51,998 nt of DNA from a virus. Positions 14,279 through 20,461 of this stretch are shown here, piece after piece; within the stretch, counting starts at the first letter, position 1; each line of letters starts with the position of its first letter. The notes under the pieces were generated by a model. It was not told the DNA's origin and ran no database searches. It worked only from the letters and a program-made list of their open reading frames with translations. Location of the stretch: positions 1 through 51,998 of IMG/VR virus record IMGVR_UViG_3300025815_000021, one strand, 5' to 3'. The translations under genes were made by a program, and so were the position numbers.

Positions 14279-14307
14279 GTAACCTTTAGACCTCTTCGGA
14301 GGTCTAA
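14279..14307 (+). promoter_or_regulatory. ECF-type promoter P5
   Basis: GTAACC 14279-14284, 17-bp spacer, GTCTAA 14302-14307. AGACCTC-TTCG-GAGGTCT spans the spacer and most of the -10 box, a perfect hairpin or operator. Confidence 0.8.
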
Positions 14308-14324
14308 GAGTTAAAGGAGAAAAA

Positions 14325-14585
14325 ATGATACAAGTTAAAAGTCCAAACACAGGACAGGTGCTAAACATAGAAGGAGAGTTATTAAACCTCGTAGAAGGGG
14401 TAAATTACATTGAAAATGCTTATTATGATCAAGAAGGATTCACACAAGACAATATTTTAAAAGCTGTCTTTAAAGTCCTGGAAATTGAAAGATTAAGAGG
14501 CATTTGGGATGGAACATATAATATTGATACTTTTATTAGAGAAAATGTTTTTGACATAATCTCTAGAGAAATGGAGAAAGCATAA
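14325..14585 (+). CDS. unknown small protein
   Basis: 86 aa, starts MIQVKSPNTGQVLNIEGELL, with an acidic helical C-terminus. Ribosome site AAAGGAGAAAAA. It stands alone between promoter P5 and a hairpin terminator. Function unknown. Confidence 0.65.
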   Translation: MIQVKSPNTGQVLNIEGELLNLVEGVNYIENAYYDQEGFTQDNILKAVFKVLEIERLRGIWDGTYNIDTFIRENVFDIISREMEKA

Positions 14586-14590
14586 ACAAA

Positions 14591-14611
14591 TGGGGATCGG
14601 AAAGATCCCCA
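14591..14611 (+). terminator. hairpin terminator candidate
   Basis: TGGGGATC pairs with GATCCCCA around GGAAA, followed by ACTTTC. The T tract is weak. Confidence 0.55.
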
Positions 14612-14625
14612 ACTTTCAAAAAATC

Positions 14626-14648
14626 TGACTATTTTTGATCAATAATGA
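14626..14648 (+). promoter_or_regulatory. second-class element C4
   Basis: TGACTA 14626-14631, 11-bp gap, TAATGA 14643-14648. It lies directly before the ribosome site of 14671 with no ECF-type promoter between. This is the best evidence that the element is itself a promoter. Confidence 0.6.
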
Positions 14649-14670
14649 ATAAATATATAAGGAGAATTAA

Positions 14671-14859
14671 ATGGCGTGGGAAGAAATATCACTAAATGAA
14701 CAGAATTATGTTTTGTTTAGACACGAACATAATGTTGTTTTAAATGAAAAAGAATACCTATTAAGCGAAGATGGGAGTTTAAGAACCTTCACTTATGAAG
14801 ATGGAATTAAATTTGCTGAAAGCATAGGTTTAAGCGAAGAAAATTTAGAACACCTGTAA
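14671..14859 (+). CDS. unknown small acidic protein
   Basis: 62 aa, starts MAWEEISLNEQNYVLFRHEH. Ribosome site AAGGAGAATTAA. The only small gene with a second-class element alone in front of it. Function unknown. Confidence 0.65.
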   Translation: MAWEEISLNEQNYVLFRHEHNVVLNEKEYLLSEDGSLRTFTYEDGIKFAESIGLSEENLEHL

Positions 14860-14884
14860 CCTTTTTCTCTTTTGTGAAGTCTAA
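14856..14884 (+). promoter_or_regulatory. ECF-type promoter P6
   Basis: GTAACC 14856-14861, 17-bp spacer, GTCTAA 14879-14884. The -35 box overlaps the stop codon of the preceding gene. Confidence 0.8.
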
Positions 14885-14907
14885 TTAGTACAACACAAAG
14901 GAGAAAA

Positions 14908-15267
14908 ATGAACAAAGAGATTACTTACAAAGAATGGGTGGATACATATAAGCCAATACTAAATAAAAATAAGTATGGGCAGAATTATGTTTCTGTACAG
15001 GGCGAAGAAAGTTATGGCGCATTCGATGTATATGACGATGATGACAAAGAAATGTTACAGAACACAGAGTACCAATATATTTGGACTTTAACTAATGAAG
15101 ATAATCATGATTATCTTTTAAGTGGCGTCCACTATGTCAACAGAATGGAGTATTACATTTGTGAAGTGCCATTTGCCGAAGGAGAAGATATCACGATAGA
15201 CATGGGCTGTTGTTGTGATAGCGATGAAGGCGAAAGTTGTGAAGATTGCACAGAGGAGGAAGAATGA
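14908..15267 (+). CDS. unknown acidic protein with cysteine-rich tail
   Basis: 119 aa. Acidic throughout, ending in a cluster MGCCCDSDEGESCEDCTEE that could bind metal. The centre (YIWTLTNEDNHDYLLSGVHYVNRMEYYICEVPF) resembles a small beta-barrel seen in phage hypothetical proteins. It precedes two further coupled genes. Function unknown. Confidence 0.65.
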   Translation: MNKEITYKEWVDTYKPILNKNKYGQNYVSVQGEESYGAFDVYDDDDKEMLQNTEYQYIWTLTNEDNHDYLLSGVHYVNRMEYYICEVPFAEGEDITIDMGCCCDSDEGESCEDCTEEEE

Positions 15268-15425
15268 AAAAATTTACAGTGTTTGAAAATCTAACTTATG
15301 GATATGAGATAGAGGCAAAAGACGAAGACCACGCAGAAGAAATCTTTTATGGAGAGGCTGAAGGTTTAGTAGGCAAGGGTTATCTATGTGAGGGTACAGA
15401 AATAACAATAGTAGAGGAGGAATAA
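15264..15425 (+). CDS. 53-aa acidic protein
   Basis: Starts MKKFTVFENLTYGYEIEAKD and ends TIVEEE. GAGGAGGAAGA precedes the ATG, and both ends overlap neighbours. The beta-alpha-beta layout with an E-rich tail resembles the gene at 13832. Confidence 0.65.
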   Translation: MKKFTVFENLTYGYEIEAKDEDHAEEIFYGEAEGLVGKGYLCEGTEITIVEEE

Positions 15426-15634
15426 TGGAGTACGAATACACAGCAAGTATCAATTTAAAACTAGACAGCACAGCGCAGAAATTTTTAAGTGCGCATGAAT
15501 TAGGACCTGATGTCTTAGACATAGAGCCTGACCAGGCTGATGTTTGGCTAGCTTTACATAACGAAATACATTCATGGTTAAATGATTTGGGTATTGAGGT
15601 AGAGTTAGATTTGAAAGATGTAGTAGCTCAATGA
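15425..15634 (+). CDS. unknown small protein
   Basis: 69 aa, starts MEYEYTASINLKLDSTAQKF. Acidic, helical centre with DVWLALHNEIHSWL. GAGGAGGAAT ribosome site inside the previous gene. Function unknown. Confidence 0.65.
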   Translation: MEYEYTASINLKLDSTAQKFLSAHELGPDVLDIEPDQADVWLALHNEIHSWLNDLGIEVELDLKDVVAQ

Positions 15635-15702
15635 TTGGGCTACTCATCAGATTCTTAGAAGGGCAGCCTAAGAAAAAACGAAAACCAAATAAAAAAAACT
15701 GA
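15631..15702 (+). CDS. possible 23-aa basic peptide
   Basis: The ATG overlaps the previous stop (ATGA). A hydrophobic start MIGLLIRFLEG is followed by a lysine-rich tail. It may be translated by coupling, but it is so short that chance is possible. Confidence 0.3.
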   Translation: MIGLLIRFLEGQPKKKRKPNKKN

Positions 15703-15723
15703 CTAATTCATAATTCTTAATGA
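15700..15723 (+). promoter_or_regulatory. second-class element C5
   Basis: TGACTA 15700-15705, 12-bp gap, TAATGA 15718-15723, then GATATATA. Confidence 0.55.
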
Positions 15724-15793
15724 GAATATAGATATATAAAAAAAAAGATCTTCAAGTAGATCCAAATAGGATCAAAAAAAATATTTAAAATAT

Positions 15794-15821
15794 GTAACCT
15801 TTTCGTATCTAAGTAGTCTAA
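15794..15821 (+). promoter_or_regulatory. ECF-type promoter P7
   Basis: GTAACC 15794-15799, 16-bp spacer, GTCTAA 15816-15821, serving 15849. Confidence 0.8.
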
Positions 15822-15848
15822 TAAGTGTAAGCAAACAAAGGATATGAA

Positions 15849-15980
15849 ATGATTATACATGATATGGCTTCAGGTAAAGTTACTGAGACTACACCTGAAG
15901 AGTTTATGAAACACATAGCTCCAAATATCGAAGAGTTTAAAAAACTCCAAGAAAAATTTGCCAGCTACGAAGAGGAGTAA
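15849..15980 (+). CDS. 43-aa helical protein
   Basis: Starts MIIHDMASGKVTETTPEEFM and continues in a helix EEFKKLQEKFASYEEE. AAAGGATATGAA lies upstream. Precedes 15985 by 4 bp. Function unknown. Confidence 0.55.
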   Translation: MIIHDMASGKVTETTPEEFMKHIAPNIEEFKKLQEKFASYEEE

Positions 15981-15984
15981 ATAC

Positions 15985-16155
15985 ATGAGAGACATAACAG
16001 AATATATTGATGATTATGTAGAAGATAATTATGGACATACTAATTGGGGATATGCGAGTACATATTCCCCAGTTGAATTAAATTCAAATGATCAATACGA
16101 TATGGAACTTAATAATACGATTGTTATTTGGTACAACTCAATAGAAGAAGAATAA
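15985..16155 (+). CDS. 56-aa acidic protein
   Basis: ATG 15985 lies 12 bp after an AGAGGAG site inside the previous gene. Starts MRDITEYIDDYVEDNYGHTN and is rich in D, E, Y and W. Function unknown. Confidence 0.55.
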   Translation: MRDITEYIDDYVEDNYGHTNWGYASTYSPVELNSNDQYDMELNNTIVIWYNSIEEE

Positions 16156-16167
16156 TATAAAAACTAT

Positions 16168-16196
16168 GTAACCTTTTTATCTTTTTAAAAGTCTAA
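16168..16196 (+). promoter_or_regulatory. ECF-type promoter P8
   Basis: GTAACC 16168-16173, 17-bp spacer, GTCTAA 16191-16196, serving 16217 through AAAGGAG. Confidence 0.8.
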
Positions 16197-16216
16197 GTAG
16201 TAACAAAGGAGAAAAT

Positions 16217-16480
16217 ATGAAAGTTAAAGATGTAATTGAGTATTTAAAAGAATACAAAGAAGATGAAGAAATACTTATTGCATGGTTAGATTACGAGATG
16301 TTTGATGACCATGAAGATGTTTCTTACGAAGCATGGGTACAAACCTGTAGAGACTGGATAGATAGCGACCATAGTTTATATGAGCTAGTTTCTAATTACT
16401 ATTTAGTTAGAGACAGAGACTTAGCTAACAGAGAGAAGGCACAAGCTAATCAAAAAATTAGGCAAAAGCCAAAAATATAA
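16217..16480 (+). CDS. unknown small protein
   Basis: 87 aa. MKVKDVIEYLKEYKEDEEILIAW resembles the start of small phage proteins often found near regulatory genes. Acidic first two thirds, basic tail (QKIRQKPKI). Single gene between P8 and P9. Confidence 0.65.
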   Translation: MKVKDVIEYLKEYKEDEEILIAWLDYEMFDDHEDVSYEAWVQTCRDWIDSDHSLYELVSNYYLVRDRDLANREKAQANQKIRQKPKI

Positions 16481-16488
16481 AATACTAT

Positions 16489-16516
16489 GTAACCTTTTTG
16501 AAGGTAGATAGTCTAA
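16489..16516 (+). promoter_or_regulatory. ECF-type promoter P9
   Basis: GTAACC 16489-16494, 16-bp spacer, GTCTAA 16511-16516. The predicted start coincides with the first helix of the structured RNA at 16521. Confidence 0.8.
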
Positions 16517-16520
16517 GTAT

Positions 16521-16800
16521 TGTAAGCGAGAACGCATAAGGTTGGAAACTCTAGCTTAGAACTAGAGGCGTGAAATACCATATAAACAATGTAATTCCAG
16601 TGTGGTACGCTAATCGCTTACATAAAGCTACTTATATTATAGAACTAGCTGACCTCTCGCTTAGAGTACTCAAAGTATGATAACGAACTAAGGCATACAC
16701 GAAGTCAGTTGTCTCAGACTTGTAGGTAGCTTGTAGCACATAAGGTTAATATCGTAATAAATTGCAAGCCCTTGTGCGTTACAAGCTATCTATTCAAACA
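16521..16800 (+). ncRNA. structured RNA, two domains, related to 17.8-kb RNA
   Basis: No ORF fills this stretch. TGTAAGCGA (16521-16529) pairs with TCGCTTACA (16614-16622) and closes a domain with a CTCTAG-CTTAGAA-CTAGAG hairpin, a TGGAA/TTCCA pairing, and a TACCA/TGGTA pairing that would cross it as a pseudoknot. AAGCTACTTA near 16625 can pair with TAGGTAGCTT near 16723. TAGCTTGTAGCACA (from 16727) pairs with TGTGCGTTACAAGCTA (16773-16788), leaving a 2-nt bulge. These arms recur in the 17.8-kb RNA. The RNA ends just before the ribosome site of 16813, so it may be a leader or be processed off. Confidence 0.7.
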
Positions 16801-16812
16801 AAGGAGAAAAAC

Positions 16813-16965
16813 ATGAAAGATCTAGATTTCGTAAACATGATCTTTAATGACTGGAACGAAAATTTGTGTGATAACGATGAAGATAGTGTCAAGTGTCAAG
16901 AACTGAGATATTTAATCTTAGGACTTATGGCGGACACAGTTGAAGGTAAAAAATTATTTAATTAA
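16813..16965 (+). CDS. 50-aa acidic protein downstream of structured RNA
   Basis: ATG 16813 follows AAAGGAGAAAAAC; a longer frame from 16762 runs through the RNA hairpin and is unlikely. Starts MKDLDFVNMIFNDWNENLCD. It could be controlled by folding of the RNA in front of it. Function unknown. Confidence 0.6.
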   Translation: MKDLDFVNMIFNDWNENLCDNDEDSVKCQELRYLILGLMADTVEGKKLFN

Positions 16966-16968
16966 TAT

Positions 16969-16996
16969 GTAACCTTTTACACAATTTGTAGTCTAA
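16969..16996 (+). promoter_or_regulatory. ECF-type promoter P10
   Basis: GTAACC 16969-16974, 16-bp spacer, GTCTAA 16991-16996, serving 17026. Confidence 0.8.
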
Positions 16997-17025
16997 GTTA
17001 TAGAAGCAAAAACAAAGGAGAATAT

Positions 17026-17625
17026 ATGCCAAATGTATGTACGAATACAATATTTATAGAAGGTAACGCAGAGAGTATAGACCTTATATGGAACATGGGA
17101 CAAAGTGAAGGACACGAAGGTCGTTTTAACTTTGAAGACACTTTAGTTAAAACATTTGATTTAGCTAAGTGTTACGCAGTTCCAGAAGAGTTAACTTATA
17201 TACATTGCGGTAGCACAACTATAAATGGCGAACAATTTAATAACTGGAAATATGTAGATAAGACAACAGGAGAAGTTGTACGCTACAACATTCTAGATGG
17301 GAAAGATGACAATATTGAAATGGTTGGTCTTACTGAAGAAGAAGTAGATGAACTAAAAGAGAAATATGGAAGTGAAAACGCTTATGAGTGGACTTACGCT
17401 AATTGGGATACAAAGTGGATAACTGAAGTTGATGTAGACAATGTTGAGTTTGATGAATACAAACCAGACAATTACAAGTCAATGGAGTTTGAAGTTGACA
17501 CAGCGTGGTCGCCACCAGTATCACTTTTACAACACTTATGCGATTGTTATGATTTAAAAATCAGCTGTCGTTGGTGGGAAGAAGGTGGTAACGCAGGTTG
17601 GGAACACTTGCACCCAAATAGTTAA
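17026..17625 (+). CDS. Api92/YubB-like ferredoxin-fold protein
   Basis: 199 aa. It begins MPNVCTNTIFIEGNAESID, and its later blocks YANWDTKWI, FEVDTAWSPPVSLLQHL and RWWEEGGNAGWE match the layout of Api92-like / DUF1281 proteins of phages and plasmids (P-N-w-c-x-N, N-W-G-T-K-W, D-T-A-W-S-P-P). The family has a ferredoxin-like fold and no settled function. It is a single-gene unit behind P10, followed by three hairpins and then the large RNA. Confidence 0.75.
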   Translation: MPNVCTNTIFIEGNAESIDLIWNMGQSEGHEGRFNFEDTLVKTFDLAKCYAVPEELTYIHCGSTTINGEQFNNWKYVDKTTGEVVRYNILDGKDDNIEMVGLTEEEVDELKEKYGSENAYEWTYANWDTKWITEVDVDNVEFDEYKPDNYKSMEFEVDTAWSPPVSLLQHLCDCYDLKISCRWWEEGGNAGWEHLHPNS

Positions 17626-17634
17626 CTAACAAGA

Positions 17635-17662
17635 AGGAGTATTAGTTTTAACATATACTCCT
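17635..17662 (+). terminator. hairpin 1 of three after 17026 gene
   Basis: AGGAGTAT pairs with ATACTCCT around a 12-nt loop. No T tract follows. Confidence 0.5.
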
Positions 17663-17673
17663 ATGTTGCTGAA

Positions 17674-17701
17674 GTAGTGGTAGAGGAAACTCTACCACTA
17701 C
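17674..17701 (+). terminator. perfect GNRA hairpin 2 of three
   Basis: GTAGTGGTAGAG and CTCTACCACTAC form a perfect 12-bp stem closed by a GAAA tetraloop. ATCTCAATTGAGAT follows as a third self-complementary element. Without a T tract, this may be an RNA protein-binding or processing site rather than a terminator. Confidence 0.6.
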
Positions 17702-17734
17702 GAAGATCTCAATTGAGATTAAATAAAAAACTAT

Positions 17735-17763
17735 GTAACCTTTTATACATAGAAGTAGTCTAA
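17735..17763 (+). promoter_or_regulatory. ECF-type promoter P11
   Basis: GTAACC 17735-17740, 17-bp spacer, GTCTAA 17758-17763. The predicted start near 17769 coincides with the first pairing arm of the large RNA. Confidence 0.8.
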
Positions 17764-17769
17764 GTATTG

Positions 17770-18480
17770 TAGACAGCTTAAAGGTAACAGCTGAACAGTT
17801 TTAGTTTAAGTACGAACGCAGACATTAATTGTTTAGAAATAAACAAGCTATCGATAGTTTCAGCCACATGTTTTGCTGTCGTGGAGAAAGTAAGCTCGTT
17901 GCCTTTAAGCTATCTATAAGTAGGTAGCTTGTAGCACATAAGAGAGAGAAGATGACAACTAGGCATAAGCTGTCTCTCTTAGTTCGGTAGTAGGAAGTTG
18001 GAAACGCTACCAATGAACAAGTAAAATCAACTTGTGTGTTACAAGCTATTTATAAAGCCCTCACTTATTAAAGAGAGCCTTGAACGATTAGTAGGGGTAA
18101 GGAAACGCTAATCGGTAGGTAGCTTGTAGCACATACTAATGTTGAAAGAAAGGTTGGAACTCGTGTACAAAACGAGGAAAGGCGATATAAACATACAAAA
18201 CTTCCAGTTTCGTCCACTATGTGTGTGTTACAAGCTATTTATGTTCCACAAATGAAATGAAAGCAAATGGTTGGATAAGTAGGTAGCTCGTAGCACATAG
18301 TAAGGTCTTACAAACTAAGCGAAAGCATTTTGTAATAGGTTTTCTAGGCAACCTCAAACTGTGTGTTACAAGCTACTTATAAAGGATAAGCAAGGGGAAA
18401 TTTGAACTTACTAAACCTTGCCCGATACGAAAGTATTTGGTATATCCAAGTTCTGTAGGTAGCTTGTAGCACATAATAGA
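17770..18480 (+). ncRNA. large ornate non-coding RNA with repeated pairing arms
   Basis: About 710 nt with no credible ORF. AGCTTAAAGGTAAC (17775) pairs with GTTGCCTTTAAGCT (17898-17911). Four later left arms, TAGCTTGTAGCACA or one variant (17934, 18119, 18284, 18461), alternate with three right arms, TGTGTGTTACAAGCTA (18034, 18220, 18360). Left and right arms pair over 14 bp with a conserved 2-nt bulge, whether read left-to-right or right-to-left. The inserts differ and fold separately: AAGAGAGA/TCTCTCTT, GGTAG/CTACC and CGATTAG/CTAATCG with similar 16-nt loops ending GGAAACG, a GCGAAAGC tetraloop, and GCAAGG/CCTTGC. The insert at 18151 shares GGTTGGAA, GGCG, ATATAAACA and TTCCAGT with the 16.5-kb RNA. 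GOLLD and ROOL RNAs are comparable in size and phage location, but I cannot assign this to either. Confidence 0.72.
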
Positions 18481-18493
18481 TCAACAAAAAATC

Positions 18494-18516
18494 TGACTAT
18501 TTCAGATCCATAATGT
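18494..18516 (+). promoter_or_regulatory. second-class element C6
   Basis: TGACTA 18494-18499, 11-bp gap, TAATGT 18511-18516, immediately after the large RNA. Confidence 0.5.
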
Positions 18517-18566
18517 AGTAAAGAATATCTATAAAAATAAAAGATCAAAAAAAAATAAATTTACTT

Positions 18567-18595
18567 GTAACCTTTTTTATTTATTGAGTGTCTAA
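18567..18595 (+). promoter_or_regulatory. ECF-type promoter P12
   Basis: GTAACC 18567-18572, 17-bp spacer, GTCTAA 18590-18595, serving 18622. Confidence 0.8.
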
Positions 18596-18621
18596 TAGGT
18601 ACAGACAATAAAGGAGAGAAA

Positions 18622-18855
18622 TTGTTAGGAACACATAACTCAATAGACGAATTAGATAATCTAGTAGGACTAACTATTACTGGTTGGAAAGAAGTAACGA
18701 TAGATTGGGGACACTCATTTATCATGCTCAAGACTGATCAAAAGTTTGATAGTGGCGAACCTGTTTATCTATTACTATCACAAGACGCTGAATTAAACGA
18801 AGGCGGTTATTTAGGTTTTGTCGATAGCGACTTTGAAAAAATGATAAAGGAGTAA
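18622..18855 (+). CDS. unknown small acidic protein (TTG start)
   Basis: 77 aa with a TTG start fixed by AAAGGAGAGAAA. Starts MLGTHNSIDELDNLVGLTIT. The pattern of short beta strands (GWKEVTIDWGHSFIMLKTD, GEPVYLLLSQDAEL) suggests a small beta-barrel. Coupled to 18859. Function unknown. Confidence 0.6.
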   Translation: MLGTHNSIDELDNLVGLTITGWKEVTIDWGHSFIMLKTDQKFDSGEPVYLLLSQDAELNEGGYLGFVDSDFEKMIKE

Positions 18856-18858
18856 TAA

Positions 18859-19053
18859 ATGGGATTAAAAGAGATAATACCTAATATAACTGATGAAGAA
18901 ATTGTATTAGTAAATAAGATCGAAAATACAAGAGAACGCATTAATGAAGCTAGAGAGTATGGAGATGATACACAATCTTTATACGATAGAATGCGCGAAC
19001 TTAAAAAAGATCTTGAAGTAGCTAAAGCAAAAAGAAGAGCTACAGAAAACTAA
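18859..19053 (+). CDS. small coiled-coil protein
   Basis: 64 aa. From residue 16 onward it is a charged heptad-like helix (NKIENTRERINEAREYG ... RMRELKKDLEVAKAKRR). AAGGAGTAATAA precedes the ATG. Probably forms a dimer; role unknown. Confidence 0.6.
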   Translation: MGLKEIIPNITDEEIVLVNKIENTRERINEAREYGDDTQSLYDRMRELKKDLEVAKAKRRATEN

Positions 19054-19070
19054 AAAATTTTAGATTATGT

Positions 19071-19099
19071 GTAACCTTTTATGGTTACGCATAGTCTAA
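19071..19099 (+). promoter_or_regulatory. ECF-type promoter P13
   Basis: GTAACC 19071-19076, 17-bp spacer, GTCTAA 19094-19099. GTAACC and GGTTAC form an inverted repeat from -35 into the spacer. Confidence 0.8.
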
Positions 19100-19128
19100 G
19101 TAGTACAAGCAATAAAGGAGAAAACATT

Positions 19129-19557
19129 ATGGCAACTAGAGGATTATATAAATTCTATAGTGATACAGAACAATTAGAAAATAATAGACCTAATGCGACT
19201 ATATATCGTCATTGGGATAACTATTTAGAAGGTGGGGGAGCTGACCTTGTAGAGTTTTTAACAACTCTTAGAGATAGCGACTTTGATAACAGATTTCTCG
19301 ATAGCTCATATTTAGCAAGTAAGTTTGTAGTTTACTTAGCTAGAGAGTTTGCTAATGATTGGAATGAAGAGCCACTTGATTTTCTAAGTGTAGGGGTTGT
19401 ACACAACGATGATGACTGGGGAGCGGAATACACCTATCACATAGTAAGTGAGATAGGAGTAGACAACATACCAAAAGTCTTTGTTGATAGTTACAATTAC
19501 GACAAAACAGAATTATCAGAAGCATTTAAACAAGAACAAGAACAAGAAGTTTTATAA
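19129..19557 (+). CDS. unknown acidic protein
   Basis: 142 aa from ATG 19129, which has AAAGGAGAAAACATT before it; an earlier in-frame start lies inside the promoter. The start MATRGLYKFYSDTEQLENNR and IYRHWDNYLEGGGADLVEFL recall a phage hypothetical family with an 'RG-Y-F ... HWDGYP' pattern. It ends in a Q/E-rich tail. Single gene between P13 and a strong terminator. Confidence 0.65.
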   Translation: MATRGLYKFYSDTEQLENNRPNATIYRHWDNYLEGGGADLVEFLTTLRDSDFDNRFLDSSYLASKFVVYLAREFANDWNEEPLDFLSVGVVHNDDDWGAEYTYHIVSEIGVDNIPKVFVDSYNYDKTELSEAFKQEQEQEVL

Positions 19558-19580
19558 ACTACCTTGTTGTTAGTGAAGAG

Positions 19581-19612
19581 ATCAGGGGAAGAAATATCCC
19601 CTGATTTTTTTT
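19581..19612 (+). terminator. intrinsic terminator
   Basis: ATCAGGGGA pairs with TCCCCTGAT around a short loop, followed by eight T. A textbook Rho-independent terminator. Confidence 0.85.
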
Positions 19613-19621
19613 GGATCTTTC

Positions 19622-19645
19622 TGACTAATTTAAATTTGATAATGA
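19622..19645 (+). promoter_or_regulatory. second-class element C7
   Basis: TGACTA 19622-19627, 12-bp gap, TAATGA 19640-19645, then ATATATA. Confidence 0.55.
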
Positions 19646-19685
19646 TGATAGAAATATATATAGAAATAAAAATCTTAAAAATTAT

Positions 19686-19714
19686 GTAACCTTTTAAAGG
19701 TTATTGAAGTCTAA
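19686..19714 (+). promoter_or_regulatory. ECF-type promoter P14
   Basis: GTAACC 19686-19691, 17-bp spacer containing GGTTA, GTCTAA 19709-19714. Confidence 0.8.
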
Positions 19715-19743
19715 GTATCACAAGCAATAAAGGAGAATAAAAA

Positions 19744-20067
19744 ATGGGTTATCAAACAGCTCAAGCGTTAGCGTTAATGGATACGATTAACTTAAAAAAT
19801 CAAATAAAAAATCATTTATTAGGTAACTTTTATCCACGACACGATGTTCGCTTAGTATCGGTATGCGTAGAAGCGCTAGAAATTTATAGAGACAATATTG
19901 GAGATATTGAGTATGGATTTTTAGATATATGGGATACCTATATCGAATTACCAGATGAGCTTGAATATAAGAACTCTAATAAAATATCGGTAGGAGATTG
20001 TATTGAGACACTTAGATTAAGTGCATGGGTAGACATCTTTTACTCAGAATTTTTAGAAGAGGAATAA
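19744..20067 (+). CDS. unknown protein
   Basis: 107 aa, starts MGYQTAQALALMDTINLKNQ. Helical and acidic toward the C-terminus. AAGGAGAATAAAA before ATG. Single-gene unit between P14 and P15. Confidence 0.65.
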   Translation: MGYQTAQALALMDTINLKNQIKNHLLGNFYPRHDVRLVSVCVEALEIYRDNIGDIEYGFLDIWDTYIELPDELEYKNSNKISVGDCIETLRLSAWVDIFYSEFLEEE

Positions 20068-20085
20068 AAAAAATTAGATCTTCGT

Positions 20086-20114
20086 GTAACCTTTTTAGGT
20101 TACATGAAGTCTAA
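20086..20114 (+). promoter_or_regulatory. ECF-type promoter P15
   Basis: GTAACC 20086-20091, 17-bp spacer, GTCTAA 20109-20114. TGTAACC and GGTTACA form an inverted repeat inside the promoter. Confidence 0.8.
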
Positions 20115-20137
20115 GTAGGGAGAACAAAAGGAGATAT

Positions 20138-20386
20138 ATGAACGACTTAAAAGAACTATCTATACAAGAAATAGCGAGTTTAATCTATATGGATTGGACT
20201 ATGGAAAAAGTTAGCTATTCAGCTCGACCTTATCTAGACGCTATGACTTATCTCGATTCAATTGACGATAAGTATATGTTAGATAGTGGAAAATCTATTG
20301 TTACATATTTTCTATCGAACGCTAGTGCATGGCGTGGCGATGTAGCTAAAGAAGTAAAAGCTGAATTAAAGAAGAGAATAAAATAA
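20138..20386 (+). CDS. unknown small helical protein
   Basis: 82 aa, starts MNDLKELSIQEIASLIYMDW. Helical, basic end (ELKKRIK). Ribosome site AAAAGGAGATAT. Single gene between P15 and P16. Confidence 0.65.
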   Translation: MNDLKELSIQEIASLIYMDWTMEKVSYSARPYLDAMTYLDSIDDKYMLDSGKSIVTYFLSNASAWRGDVAKEVKAELKKRIK

Positions 20387-20405
20387 AAAATATTTTAGAT
20401 TTCAT

Positions 20406-20434
20406 GTAACCTTTTATGGTTACATGAAGTCTAA
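20406..20434 (+). promoter_or_regulatory. ECF-type promoter P16
   Basis: GTAACC 20406-20411, 17-bp spacer, GTCTAA 20429-20434. ATGTAACC and GGTTACAT form an 8-bp inverted repeat. Confidence 0.8.
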
Positions 20435-20461
20435 GTATTACAAGCTAACAAGGAGAATATT

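Noticed and set aside
16550-16568. tRNA gene, because CTCTAG-CTTAGAA-CTAGAG looks like an anticodon arm with a leucine UAG anticodon; a similar hairpin lies near 18160
   Set aside because: No T arm with TTCGA, D arm or 7-bp acceptor stem exists at tRNA distances. The hairpins are part of a larger fold.
17931-18474. CRISPR array, because a short sequence (TAGCTTGTAGCACA) repeats about every 165-185 bp
   Set aside because: Spacing is too long and uneven, each copy has a complementary partner arm, and the inserts fold into hairpins. No cas gene is present.
16521-18480. Group I intron, or hammerhead or twister ribozyme
   Set aside because: No interrupted gene flanks it, and I could not find the CUGAUGA/GAAA pair of hammerheads or a group I P7/P3 core by eye. 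A covariance search would settle it.
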